Below are positions 33,744 through 45,639 of a stretch of 64,000 nucleotides of DNA, in pieces. Where the stretch lies: the NCBI GenBank assembly GCA_022496805.1, contig CM040085.1, forward strand, positions 10,073,811 to 10,137,810. The letters run 5' to 3'. The stretch's first letter is position 1. The number at the start of each line of letters is the position of its first letter. The translations under genes were made by a program, and so were the position numbers. The notes below the pieces were generated by a model. The model worked only from the letters and a program-made list of their open reading frames with translations, did not search any database and was not told the DNA's origin. This DNA is from Pohlia nutans (lineage: Eukaryota > Streptophyta > Bryopsida > Bryales > Mniaceae).

Positions 33744-34293
33744 CTTACTCTTAAGTGACGGATCGACCATTTTCTAGTCGCAGCTCAAATAGCAGTGGTT
33801 GCCCATGGTCAAGAAATGACATTTTTCAAGTTTTGATATTTTGTCGAAATTGGGGGTAGAGGCCATGTTCTAGTGTTTTTTGATACATTTCATTTGCAAT
33901 ATTGAGGTTCACTAAGGCATTTTTCAAAAACAAATACCTCAATATTGTCTTAGTGTTATAAAACTTACTATTTCGGGAATCTAATGATGTTCTCTCATTT
34001 GAAAAAATTTCCTTTTTAAATTTTAAAATAGAATGTCTAGTTTTAGCCAATCATACGAAATATCAAATTCTAAAAATAAAATTTGTAATTTTGGTGAATT
34101 TTAAATGGTAAATGCTTCTAAATTCATTAAATGAGTATCTAAAACTATTTTTGGAACTTTGATGGTACGGATAATTACTAAACATCATGCTTCTCATTTT
34201 CTCTTTTGAACCAAACTTCATCAAAATTGCAGAAGTAATATTTTATTACACATCTAGGTTTTGCCCTTACCCCCTCTGTCATTTAGGAATTAA
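33744..34293. mobile_element. TTAA-type MITE, second subfamily (partner at 50415-50953)
   Basis: The left end reads TTA-CTCTTAAGTGACGG; the right end, reverse-complemented, reads TTAATTCCTAAATGACAG. An inverted copy of nearly the same length ends at 50953 in TTAA, and both share internal blocks such as CCTCAATATTG and TGACATTTTT. Confidence 0.65.
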
Positions 34294-34299
34294 ACTACC

Positions 34300-34490
34300 T
34301 TGGTGAAAGCTAGGAGGTGGGCTTCCCTTAGGGGTGCTTATTAGCACAAAAGAGGGCGGTAGTTTGATTCCGGTTGGATGCATGTCGTGAGGGCTAATAC
34401 TTCCTTGCTTGATAGGAACCCCGAGCATGACGAGGATTGCTCCCGGGCCTCATGTTACGGTAGGAGCGTCGCTCGTAGAAAAAAATGATT
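34300..34490 (+). mobile_element. Possible tRNA-related SINE
   Basis: A B-box-like GTTTGATTCCGG lies near 34361 within a GC-richer 190-bp block that differs sharply from its AT-rich surroundings. No second copy was found in the window. Confidence 0.35.
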
Positions 34491-35420
34491 CAAGCAATGA
34501 GTAGGAGCTTTGGGTGTAGTCCAAATATTGTAGGAAGAAAAAATCCAAGAAAATCACTCATGGAGGAGCACTAGAAACGTGGTTTCTTCATTTACAATGT
34601 AATGTTTGTATTTTGTTGTTGTGCAATGGAAATAAAGCATCCATTTGTTTCAAAAAATAAAAATAAAATAATGCCATCTTGTATGTTTCCATTCTATTCT
34701 TTGAATGTTTTTCTTTTTATCATCACAAGCATCTATGTGATTGTCTATATCACATTTTATTGAAAAGTGTAGAAAATATATTTTTATCACTTTCTCACAC
34801 AATCTAATGTACATAACATTGTTAAGTCCTAAACTTTGTACCCCTAGTAAAGTTTTCATGATTCTCTCCAATGCACTCCAATGCTCTTTGTTTTCATATC
34901 TGAAGCTTGTATTACTCGCTTGACTCCTACTAAATTCCCTCATATAATGGCAAGTGTCATCTTTCACTTTAGTTCCAAAGAAAGTTATTGTATCAGTAAA
35001 AATCAAACGAAACAATAGGGGGTGCAAAACCCTATTGTTATAGAATGTAATGTACGTGGAAGATTCTTTATAATCGCTCTTTTTAATATCACATTCTCTC
35101 TTATTGCACAAAATTTTAGGAAACAGATGAACTTTGTTCAAAACTCATTCTACATAATCATAACCATACTTTCTAATGCCAACATACAAATGGGATAATA
35201 TGGAACTCAACAACTAAGAAGATATTGTCTAATAAATATAAACCGCCCATATAAGTTGTTGAGCTTGGAAACTTTTGAAAATCAAATTGGGTCTATTTTG
35301 GCTCATAGACATATAAGATTTAAGAATAAAATGAAAAAATAAATATCTTTTAAATAAAGTGTAATTTATATGAATTTCAAAAGTGAAATGGTAGTCATAT
35401 TCCACTTGTTACATATATAA
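34491..35420. other. Intergenic, nothing recognised
   Basis: AT-rich sequence. The 163-codon minus-strand frame at 34650-35141 shows no domain or exon signals. Confidence 0.35.
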
Positions 35421-35566
35421 TAGACATGTCAATGACCACATAGTTTCAGTGATTGCACAATTCTAATCAAAGTAGACATGTCAAAGATCACACAGTTCCA
35501 ATGATCGCATAGTTCTAATCAAAGTATACATGCTAATGACCGCATAGTTTCACCGCACAATTCCAA
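35421..35566 (+). repeat. Tandem repeat, 52-bp unit, about 2.8 copies
   Basis: Units start TAGACATGTCAATGACC at 35421, TAGACATGTCAAAGATC at 35473 and TATACATGCTAATGACC at 35525. Not CRISPR-like: units are contiguous and diverged. Confidence 0.75.
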
Positions 35567-36263
35567 TAGAAATGTAAGGTATCGCCCAATCACCGCACAC
35601 CATATGGTGAAAGGCTCCAAGTAAATTTCCATTAAAAATCATACACAATGTGTTTGACGTGCAATAAAAGTTATTGTACAAATCATTTTTTAGTGTGATT
35701 TTTTAAGGCAAATCCTAACTTGACTTACCACAATCTATCAAAATTTGAGATGGTGTAAGTTTCTACATTCTCATGGAGAAGGATTTGAGTATTGCCTGTG
35801 CGGTCATTGGTTTGTCTACTATAAGCAGTGTTTTAAAAAATATAGAGAGTGTCATAAATTTACATTCTAAAAGCCCTAATTCCATTCAATTGTAGCAACC
35901 CCGTTAAATAACAAGTAGTCGGTTTTAGATTCCTCAATGGTTGTGGAGGGTATCTACAAGACCAAAAAGGAAGTGGGTAGTTATAGGTATTCCACCTTAG
36001 TAAAACTACCGTAGTAAGCATGCTCTTTATTTACAATGCTCTTTATTTACGATAGTAAACATTCAGTAGCCTTCCAAGAGGCTGCCTTTTAGTTTCATCC
36101 ACTTTTATATATGGAGTGACCAGTTTTGTAATTGAATGGACTATTGAATCAAATAAACAATTACAAAACAATGTTGAATTGTGATTGAGTGAGTGCTTTT
36201 GATTACTGCTCACCATGGTTGATTGCTCTTGCTTAATGCCACGTGCCCCTTTAGCTATTGATG

Positions 36264-36326
36264 TGATGAGGAATATCCCACATCATTTCATGGGGGGGAT
36301 GAAATGATGTGGGATATTCTGCATCA
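36264..36326. repeat. Near-perfect hairpin with a G7 loop
   Basis: The arms 36271-36291 and 36299-36319 are exact 21-bp reverse complements, separated by seven G. Extending outward to 36264 and 36326 adds seven bases per arm with two mismatches. The arms contain ATATCCCACATCATTTCA. See the findings for what it might be. Confidence 0.85.
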
Positions 36327-37013
36327 TTCTGTTGGGGGAAGGCAACAATCACAGAGGCTACTGAATGTTATGTTATGTTATGAAGTATGGAGGGTTCTCA
36401 AGTCCAAAATTACATGACAACTTCTTCCTGACCAATCAAATTTGTTCATGTTTCACCCTAACCAATCAAAACGTCACTTCTGCAAGTCCATAGAATGTGC
36501 ACAACTTCATGGCGACAAACCCAAGTTTCACGTTTCCCCTCCTGTTGCCTTCTTCCATGGGAAGCCATGGAACTTGGCTGTGAGAACTGACTGAGTTGGC
36601 AGTCTTTTCTTGCACACATGCACAAAAATCAAGGACAATTTCCCTGACCAAGTCTCCGTTTGGTCCAAATTCACAACCAAGTTCCCGCGTCCAGTTTGAG
36701 CTGGCCAAAGAAAGAACCCCCACAAAGTCGAAAAGTGCAGCCCAAACTGTTCACAGTGCAGCCTCCGGAATTGCCACGTGCACTCCAGACTACCTAGCTG
36801 GCATCCTTGGTGGCTCCTGACTCAGGGGGATTCCGTTCGGTCATCGTTCATGTACCACGTGGCGCCTCGTTGGCTCTTTTTCCATGAGCTTGGCCACAGT
36901 CACGGCCAACTCACCATGCAACCCTGAGGATAACGTTAAACAGTGTTCATTAAACCCTAAAGACCTAAACATGAATTTTGGTGGCTCATTACAGCCAAAA
37001 TCATCAGTATTAA

Positions 37014-37475
37014 GGGCCTCTTTACACTAGAGACGAGAAGCCATGAGGAGAGAAATTTTAGCCAATGGGAGGTTTAGAAACCGAGAAGACCAAAGAATGT
37101 CACTTTACACCCGAAATTTTCAGTCCAAGGGACGGAAGGAGGAGAAAATGACATAGACAACACTTTTGTCCTTCGTGGCAACAAAAGTGCACAGTTCTCA
37201 AGGCCTCCGGATTTTGCGTCAAGCCCACCTCAAGAGGTGGCTCTAATGCAAAATCCGGGAGGCCGTTTGGACAAAATTCTCACAACCAATCATTTTTTAT
37301 TTTTAAAGAATATGTAAGAACTTTGTTTTAAAAAATTAGCACTTTATTTTGTGGCCCCTTCTCACTTTACACTATATCCAAAGGCCGTCCAGTTCAAAAG
37401 TTGCCTTCTCAAGGATAAGTCATGGCCCTTGTGAGGTTTTCTCTATAGCTTCTCGCCTCTAGTGTAAAGAGGGCC
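37014..37475. mobile_element. Harbinger/Tourist-type MITE with TAA target duplication
   Basis: Inverted ends of 28 bp differ at only two positions; they begin GGGCCTCTTTACACTAGAG (left) and GGCCCTCTTTACACTAGAG (right, reversed). TAA flanks both sides. The uninterrupted target AGTATTAAGGTAGAAG is visible in the adjoining tandem repeat. Inside, GGATTTTGC and GCAAAATCC form a further hairpin near 37207-37260. Confidence 0.85.
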
Positions 37476-37476
37476 T

Positions 37477-37630
37477 AAGGTAGAAGTATCAAAAAGCGAT
37501 AACTTAAGCTAGTATTAAGGTAGAAGTATCAAAAAGCGATAACTTAAGCTAGTATTAAGGTAGAAGTACTTAAAAGCGATAACTTAAGATAGTATTAAGG
37601 AAGAAGTACCTAAAAGCAATAACTTAAGTT
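37477..37630 (+). repeat. Tandem repeat, 40-bp unit, about four copies
   Basis: Units carry AGGTAGAAGTATCAAAAAGC and GATAACTTAAGCTAGTATTA. The first two copies are identical and later ones diverge. The MITE at 37014-37475 is inserted at the left edge of this array. Confidence 0.85.
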
Positions 37631-38039
37631 GCCTAGACTATTTCTGAACTATCCATTAATAGGGAGATAATTTTCTTCTGTTGGAAGTTAGTTTTTGCGA
37701 GGAATGCAAAAAAAAATTCAATTTATTTCCCAATATTGAAATTAGTAAAATGTTTGAAAGTGGTAAGTACTTTGTGACCCACTTTTGATCAATAGGCTCC
37801 TCCATGTTCAACATATGTGGTACTAATTTCCATTCATGACAATACCCAAAATTGATCACTAAAATCCTCAAGGAATGCCAATGTTTGAATACCATTAGTA
37901 GGTTGTTTCCCTGTGAACAGTGCAATTATCAATTTTATGTCAAATGATGGGTAGTTGTGTCAGAAGTATAATGATCGTTTTTTGACACTGATCAGTTTAA
38001 GGTTCTTCTACCTTAGGGGGTATCACACTTCTTCCAATA

Positions 38040-38240
38040 AACCAGTTTCTGGCAGCTCCGGTCATGCGAGGGACCTACATAGCCTTTTAATTTATTTTTG
38101 TTTTGTTTTTAGGCTAGTTTTAACTCTTAACAACTAACATGGTTTACCCCGTCCATGTCGTTTTTGATTGGGTGCCTTTGTATGAGTCACTCTTGCACTG
38201 AAATAAGTTTCATTTGTATCAAAAATAAATAAATAAATAA
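38040..38240 (+). repeat. Retroelement 3' end with (AAAT)n tail
   Basis: A GC-richer block (CAGCTCCGGTCATGCGAGG ... CCCGTCCATGTCG) runs into AATAAATAAATAAATAATG at about 38224-38241. It resembles a LINE/SINE 3' end; no coding part was recognised. Confidence 0.4.
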
Positions 38241-38299
38241 TGATTCTCTAAATATTGAGAACCTGGAGAGATAATTGTGGAACCAATCCTTGTAGTCAT

Positions 38300-38515
38300 T
38301 CTCTATGAAGAAGGTGTGACTCCCCTTGAGGTTGTGTGAAGAATGAGAATGGCCACGACTTCTCAATATTCATGCCCATTGTTCACTTCAAAAGCAGAAG
38401 AATGAAACTTCTCAATCTTCAAAGAATGAGTCTTCCACAATTCAAGGAGAAAATACCACATACACATTCTCTTAAGATTGAGAATGGAAAGAAAAAGGTG
38501 TGACACCCCCTAATG
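38300..38515. repeat. Dispersed repeat, copy 2 (partner at 21600-21960)
   Basis: It shares GAAGAAGGTGTGACTCCCC, ACTTCTCAATCTTCAAAG and CCACAATTCAAGGAGAAA with copy 1, in the same order and orientation, but lacks about 140 bp of the middle. Confidence 0.6.
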
Positions 38516-39029
38516 TGTAGTATTAAAAAAATTATGGCTACATACACCTACATTCCTACAATCCAATATTGGCTAACAAGATGAATTTTTATACATTCAA
38601 ACTTAATTTTTTAAATGTAACTTACCAAGTTTAGTCTTCATCTCACTTTGAATTTTGGAAAATATGTAAAATTGAATGGTTTATAGTATTTACAATTTCT
38701 TACCATAGTTTCAACATGAATTTCCATCGCAATTATAGACTATGTCATTAGAGTGAGTTTAGTGTATTTATGTTTCCAATGTTCTTATGAATCTACATGT
38801 ATTTAGTCACCTCCTTTTCAAAGGATTTCTCATTGATTTGGTAATAACACCTTGATGGAAATGGTCTTAGGGTTGGTTTTGTGACTCACCAACTGAATGA
38901 ATGGCTTTTTGGATGGTAACCAAGTTTGAATTCCAGAAGACAAACAACGATGGTTGATCTAGTCATTTTTTCCCAACATTTCAAAAAATTAAAATTAAAA
39001 TTAAAATAAAATAAATTAAATTAAAACAC

Positions 39030-39290
39030 ATAAAAAGTGAGGTAGTGGTTAAATCCACTACTCATTTCTTTTTGTATTTTTCTAACTAGCTCAACGTAAC
39101 AACTTGTCACAGAAGATGGGACGGGGCCGGATGATTGGTACAACTTTCCTGCCTATGATAACTCACTAGCAGCACCAAGTCATGTATATCACATTAACGC
39201 TCAGACGGACTCCACGGGAATCGAACCCGGACCGTATAATTGTAACACAAACGTCCTTCTCCAACCAACTTAGGAACATGACTTGGCGAC
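39030..39290 (-). mobile_element. tRNA-derived SINE, copy 2
   Basis: On the minus strand it runs from CGCCAAGTCATG through the B-box GGTTCGATTCCCG (about 39213-39225) to the 3' hairpin GTAGTGG/CCACTAC and a TTTTAATTTTAAT tail. It aligns with copy 1 at 7950-8195. The tRNA-like part is not a functional tRNA gene. Confidence 0.75.
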
Positions 39291-39414
39291 CACAAACAAA
39301 ATAAACCTCATATTATACCATAATAATGATGTAAACACCTGTTAAGAGGTTAATGTGGGCTACTATTACTAGTTTTTGGTCACTAAAGTGTCTATTCTCG
39401 GAAGGGGAGAGTAG

Positions 39415-39535
39415 TCTTGTACCAATGTCCTTTTGCCCGGTGGGCAATGGCTCATTGTCAAGACGAACAAACACTTTATTCACACCGGCCTCGAAAGAGG
39501 ACCGGAGTTTCTATTTATCTTTCTATCTATCTTCC
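39415..39535 (+). repeat. Dispersed repeat, copy 1 (partner at 43685-43790)
   Basis: CCGGTGGGCA, ACACTTTATTCAC and a GGCCTCGAAAGAGGACCGG hairpin end in a TCTATCTATC stretch. The same order appears at 43685-43790. Likely the 3' end of a short retroelement. Confidence 0.55.
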
Positions 39536-39559
39536 CAAGATTTCTTTGTCTTCTTTTCA

Positions 39560-40942
39560 TAGAGAAGAAGGATTCTATGTGGAAATCGGTCTTTGTGAGG
39601 CCTTCCTCCAAACTTGCATAAGTGTATGGCATTTGTCTCGTTAGGGTACCATATTGGATCTTACATATTTAAGAGTGTCTTTTGGGGCCCACATAAGAAA
39701 GAAATCTTCATATGTTATGGGCAAATTGCATCATCAAAATGGGCTTTTCCCGGCTCCAATAGCCAAAACAAATTAAGTTCCTACATTATACTATACAATT
39801 GGGACAATATCTACTTAGACAATGCTAATTCCACTTTAATTGGAAAAAAATAAATGGTTCAAGGTGCTAGCTTCCTTTCAACTTTTGGTTAAACACTTGA
39901 GATATGAAACGAGCCAAAAAAGAGGCCGTCTTCATATCGTAATTTTAGCATAACTTTGTAAATGATAATTTTTGGCAAGGCCAAATCTATAATCACATCA
40001 GCACTTTGTGCCTCTATTTGATTTGGAAGTAGAATAATTAGAGAAAAATAAAGTCGTTCATTGCTTTTGGAGCTACGACATTTCATCGGTAGAAATGGAA
40101 ATATCTCACATTACAAGCATTTTGAGGCTTCCAAAAGACTACTGAAATTTTCTATGCAAATAAATTAATAAAATATTAATAAAATAAATAGAATAAAATA
40201 TGATGTGGCCAAGTTTTGGCCACGTCAGATTCAATTTTTTTAATATATAGTTTTTTAATTAATTTTTTAGCATCGTAGCTTGGCTGAACTCGCACCCCTT
40301 GGGAGATATGAAATTTATTCTAATGCCTTTCATCGCAATCAATTTGTTGCTCCTAAAAATATATTTCATTGGCACATGCCCATTTGAGAACATGGTGAAA
40401 GCATGGTATTGTGTACCAAAACGTTGATCCGCCTCGCTGAAATTACAATGTTTTTGGTCAAAGGCTATAAAAGAGTATCAAATTGTATTTTCTATTGATT
40501 CTAATTTCATGGTGTCCTTTGTTGTTCTTATAAGTACTTGAATCCAAAGTTTCAAAGTAAGAAGCTCAAAAATAGATGTCTAAATCCAATTTTGGGAGAA
40601 AATTTGATGAACTAAATCATATTTAATATGAATATAAAATTTATATTCTTTGAGTCAATTGTGCATTTTAGGGCTCCAAAAGAAATTTTGAAAAAATCAA
40701 ATATTTAATGCATTTACAACTTGTTTTATATCAACTTTTCAATTTGGTTTAAAACCACTTTCAATTTTGACTACTTTAATGTCACTAAAACATACATAAA
40801 TAATTATTGAAGATGTATTTTTCAATTTTCTTTAGGAGACTTTGTCAAACATCATGTCTTTTATTTTATTGGCAAAATTTTTTTTACAAAAAATAAATTT
40901 TAATGTAATTTTCGACTTTGCATTGTTGCTTCCTCATAGGAA
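39560..40942. other. Intergenic AT-rich stretch, nothing recognised
   Basis: No exon-like or RNA-gene signal was supported. Confidence 0.4.
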
Positions 40943-42306
40943 TTAACCCTTTGACACGCCAGCGTCCTTATTTTGGAGGCTCGATGATTTCTGACTCATC
41001 CCTTCACCACATACTGTGATGTTTTTCATCCATCCAAAATTCTCTTGATTCTTGTGCTAGTTGACTACCATTTGTATGGTATGGATCTTCAAAATAAGAT
41101 AATGTGAATTTTTGAAAAATAAAAAAAGTGGTTTATGTCAAGTTTCATTCTTAGTTCAAAAAGTGAGACCTTAACCTCTAAGGGTCCTTAGCTTTTTTAG
41201 GCTTAAAATCATCATCGCTTTTGATGTGTTATAGGTCTAAATGTAAGTGAGGTATAGAAATCTCAACCGTACAATCTTGTAACATACATGTTGTAGATCA
41301 TGTGGATCAATTTTGGGGCCATTTGGCCATATAGATTGCAAGACCATAGTGTTTTTAGTGCTAAAAAAGGATGCTGAAATTTTCCTAGCAGCACAGTTAG
41401 AGGTGAAATTCGTTTTCAAAGTTACACAAATGAAAAAACGTTGAACTATAAAGTTGTTCCAAATCATCATATAAACACATTGGTACCAAAAAAGCCTCAT
41501 GAAAATATTTAATGTGCCCTAAAATGCCCTTGCAATGTCAAAAAGTAGCCCGAAAAGTGACCCATTTGAACCAAAAAGCAAAAAGTGTTCAAACTAGACC
41601 CGTGCACTAAAATGACTCCCAAACATTCATAACAACATGGATTGACCTGAAAATTTTACCACGATAACACTAGACTTCAAGAGGAATTCAATCCAACAAG
41701 TTTTTATTGAAAACGGACTTGGGATGAAGGAGATACAAGCCCCCGAAGTTGCTGCCATCAAAATTCACAGAACTGTCCAAAAAAAAGATACCTACTTTCA
41801 AATGATCACCAAAAATTCAATTCATCTCGGATTGATCTGAAATTTTTACCACACATTCCATACGTCATAAGGGGAGTTTTTTTCAAAATTTCAGCAAAAT
41901 CGAACACGTTTTGCAAAAGTTACAGCTCTTCGAAGGTGAATGTCCCTCAAAAACGTCCAAAATATGAACGTCGGGACGCTTAGGGGTTAAACATGATTTT
42001 CCATAATAAGTAGAATCAAATAATAGAAACCATACCATCTTGTTGTGCATGTTATTCAAATTTCATTAAAATATTTTTTGATTTTTTTGTGTTAATTTTG
42101 GATTTTAAATCGAATTTCAAGAGAAAACCTTGCAAAATTAATTTAAAAATATTAATAATAAATATTATGAATCCAACTGTACAAATGTTATCTTCACATT
42201 GACATTTACAACTTTGCTTTGTACATCAACTCCATTTTTATTTTTCATCAAACATTTTATAACAAATCTTTGAAAACAATGTAGAATCGGGACGTTAAAG
42301 GGTTAA
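40943..42306. mobile_element. TTAA-type MITE (outer), carrying a nested insertion
   Basis: TTAACCCTTTGACACGCCAG on the left, GGGACGTTAAAGGGTTAA on the right. Its two halves match, in reverse orientation, the uninterrupted 547-bp copy at 49724-50270. The difference is the 816-bp insertion plus one extra TTAA at 41171-41990. Confidence 0.85.
41171..41990. mobile_element. TTAA-type MITE (nested), TTAA target duplication shown by an empty site
   Basis: The element starts TTAA-CCTCTAAGGGTCC and ends GGGACGCTTAGGGG-TTAA. The related copy at 49724-50270 has the unfilled site with a single TTAA (50040-50043), flanked by the same bases (GGGACC-TTAA-ATATGATTT on minus against GAGACC-TTAA...TTAA-ACATGATTT here). 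No transposase is encoded. Confidence 0.85.
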
Positions 42307-43684
42307 TGTTGGTCCAATTTACCATGCTTTCAACCAACAATTCATATTTGCAAAGTCTCCTCTCGGATGCTTCATTGCAGTTAATAAGCTCTCACTCTTG
42401 TTTAAAGATTTTGACTCTTGTTTTGGACTCTTTGTATTGTTTAAAATGATAAAATTTTCAATTAGCTTATGTGGAGCTTAAAAAAAAATAGTAAACCACA
42501 TTACTAATGATCTGAGCCCTCTAAGGGACATTGAGTTTTATTTTTTTATTTTTTTAATAATTTTTTTTATTATTTATTTTCATTTTTAATAATAAATAAT
42601 AAATACTAAAATTTTAATCATTAAAAATATTAAAATATTAAATCTAACATGGCATTAGTTCGACCACGTTTGGCTGGATATTTTACATTTTAAAAATTTT
42701 AAAAATATATTTTAAAAATTAAATTTTTTTAAATCATTTCCTGAACATTTTTTACACAATTTAAATTTTTTTTAAATTAATATTAATATTTTATTTATTA
42801 ATAAATAATTTTTAAAAATAATTTAATTAAAAAATGAATCCAATAAAAAATTAGATTCTGGCCTGTACATTAAAAAAGTCCCTTAGAGGGTTCATTTCTC
42901 TTATAGTGTTTGTTTCAATTTATAGATTACAACCATAGGGCTTGGAAAATTCTTATTATGAGAGACTAGGAATGTGCATGATTCTTAAAAAGAAATATTA
43001 AATCACTTTGGCTGCACATGGGATCAATTTGAGACTCTTAGTTTTGAAGTTGAATTAAAATTTACTTGGACTCAAGACCATTCTTACACCATTAATCAAA
43101 GATCTATGATAAACCATGAATTCCTCTTTTTGAGCTTGAGATCTTGTGTTGTTTTCTTGTAAAATGACCACAAATTGCTTGAGTGACTATTGGTTCAAAA
43201 GCCTCTTAAGTGGTGGTCCCAAGGTACAAAATTGAGTCAAAACAATTATTTACTCTATATCACGCTATTTTAAAACATGGATGACATTGAACAAATCAAA
43301 TCCTTGGGGAGGTCATTCTTTGTATCTATTGAGTTCACGTGTGAAAAAGGGTATTTAAAAGTACCCTAAAAATAAAAGTAATTATCACTATATTAAACAA
43401 TATTTCAAGAATATTCTTCTTTTAATTCTTGTAATCAATTTTGAGCATCCTATATTAATGTAATTCATTTATAAAAACTATCTTCAAAAATTTATTTGAA
43501 CCCTATTTTTTTTTTCCTTTGCACGTTGTTATATAATATTTGAAAGTGACCTCCCCTAGATCAAATCTTGCTTGCTATATTTGCCCCTACATTACTTTCT
43601 TGTGCTTTTGCCATTTTACTCCGTTGGAACAAGCGGCTAGTTGTGTAGTCTCTACCGGCTTAGTATTTTTCCACATTTAATTCC
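42307..43684. other. Intergenic, extremely AT-rich
   Basis: Runs of A/T dominate, especially 42480-42880. A short inverted pair, CCTCTAAGGGAC (near 42517) and GTCCCTTAGAGGG (near 42879), suggests another MITE-like element of about 370 bp. No gene seen. Confidence 0.4.
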
Positions 43685-43790
43685 AATAGCCCTTTGTCCG
43701 GTGGGCACTGACATTACGAACGGACACTTTATTCACGTTGGCCTCAAAAGAGGACTGGAGTTTCTACCTATATATCTATCTCTTTTCTGT
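43685..43790 (+). repeat. Dispersed repeat, copy 2 (partner at 39415-39535)
   Basis: CCGGTGGGCACTGAC, GGACACTTTATTCACG and GGCCTCAAAAGAGGACTGG, then TATATATCTATCTC, in the same order as copy 1. Confidence 0.55.
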
Positions 43791-44916
43791 ATTTACTATT
43801 ATGTCCAGCCATGTAACTCCTGAAAACAAACAAAGTGTGGTCTCTCCCCTGGTGGGGGCAGAGAGAATAAAATTTTGCAATGGGTTGGAAAGGAAGAAAA
43901 CAAGAGAGAAGGAAAACCTCGGTTACCAGAATATTTTCGGATCTTTTCCAAGCAGAGGCCCCAAAAATATGCATGAAAAAGGCACTCAAAGACGATACTG
44001 CATGTAGTGGGTAGTGACAACTAACTCCCTTGTGTACAGTGTTCTACCCCTACTACAGTCAGTAGTGATTGTGGAAGGCTCCATCTGCGTGGACTCAGGT
44101 GGTGCGGTCATTGCGGTGTGCAGATAAAGACTGATGAATAAGCTTCGGTGGTATCCGAGTGGCTTCCAAGTCCTGTTTTTTGGATACAATCCATGCAATT
44201 GCAATCTGTATGCTGGACAGATGGCAGCGAGTCTTGCGCTTAGTGTGAAGTGGCTGCTGGTACATTCATTGGGATTTGAACTTTTTTTTCCTTGTCATGC
44301 ACAGACTAATCAAAATACTATCTTGCTGCTTGTGTAAAGCAACTTACTGTTGTACTGTACACTCTTCATTCTACAGTGCCTTGTTGGAGTATCTCCACCT
44401 GTGGCTCGCCCAACAGGCACTGGGAAAATCTTTGGCCCAGCCCTCGGTGGGGGTTCTTCACCAAGCCACCCCCACCGTGCAAGGTCATTGCTTGAAATAG
44501 CTGCAAACCTGCAAGGTCATTCATTGCTCGAACTTCTCGAAATAGTTTGAACTCCTCCCCATCTATTGATGTCGATGAGAAAAACTTTAAAAAATAATAA
44601 AATTGACTCCTACATCAAACATTATAATCTTTCAATTTTACAAGTAATTGTGTTTTTTACAAAAGTGATTATTTCACACTAGCAACACCATCATTGATTG
44701 TAGCACAATGTCTTGTCACACATTCAAACTATTTCATAGTGAAAATTGAGACCCCAATGTGATAAAATTACGGAAATTTTAGTGTAAAAAAAAGAATAAA
44801 AATTAGGTTTTTCTCTACTTGAATACGCTAAATAATGACCATAATTGAAAATTCAGTGCTTCTGTTATTTTTTGACAAAACTTAGTGATGTTCCTCCAAA
44901 GATTATGCGTAAAGTG
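43791..44916. other. Intergenic, nothing recognised
   Basis: Several short frames occur, without domains or splice support. Confidence 0.35.
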
Positions 44917-44919
44917 TAA

Positions 44920-45565
44920 GAGCATCTCCAATGGTAGCTCACTAAACTTGAATGACCCTTCAAAAATATTCCAAAATATAGAGAGCCTAAAATAAAAGTC
45001 CTCCACCCAAGACACTTTAAGCATGGCCATAATTAATTAAAGAACTAATCATGAGCTACCACATGCAAAGTGCTTGAACAAATAGAGTTAATCGAAAAGA
45101 GTGTCTTGAAGTGGAAACTCTTGTTGAACTCACCTTAAACTCGTTTTGAGTTCAAAAAAATCTGCAAAACTAGTCTTTGGTGAGTTGGAGAATAATCTAA
45201 AGCAAGGCCTTACACCATTGTGGGGTATGGAACTCATGACCTCTCCAATGCTAGGAGAGAGTTTCCACAAATTCCCCCCAAACCTAAGGGACTATTTGTG
45301 AAGGGACCAAGGGACTATTCACGAATAATGTTTGTCAGAATTTGTTATTATTGAAACGGAGACTCACCTTACAAGTTGAAAATCACAGGGTCTGTTTACA
45401 AATAATTTTAATGCCTTGTGCATGATAGTAAATGCACTTAAATAGAAGGGACTCGCTATATAAGAAATTTTGAGAGTGTTGACCTCATTTTTGAAAGGGC
45501 CCTCCTTCCTTTTCATCCTTATTTGGTGAGTCATCCATGCTTGGAGTTTCCCGTTGGAGATGCTC
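44920..45565. mobile_element. Harbinger-type MITE
   Basis: GAGCATCTCCAATGG at 44920-44934 and its near-exact reverse complement CCGTTGGAGATGCTC at 45551-45565, each flanked by TAA (44917-44919, 45566-45568). These ends are typical of a widespread plant MITE class. Confidence 0.8.
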
Positions 45566-45639
45566 TAACATGTATGAAGAACTACCGTAATTAGCAATTA
45601 GTACCGTAATCAAATAAAAAAGCTGACTGACTGAAATGG

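Noticed and set aside
34650..35141. 163-codon minus-strand ORF as a gene
   Set aside because: No domain, odd composition and no splice or promoter support; probably chance.
35421..35566. CRISPR array
   Set aside because: Repeats are contiguous, diverged and 52 bp long without unique spacers, in a eukaryotic context.
39205..39285. A tRNA gene with B-box GGTTCGATTCCCG
   Set aside because: No acceptor or anticodon stems fold, and the similarity to 7950-8195 continues well past a tRNA's length; it is a SINE head.
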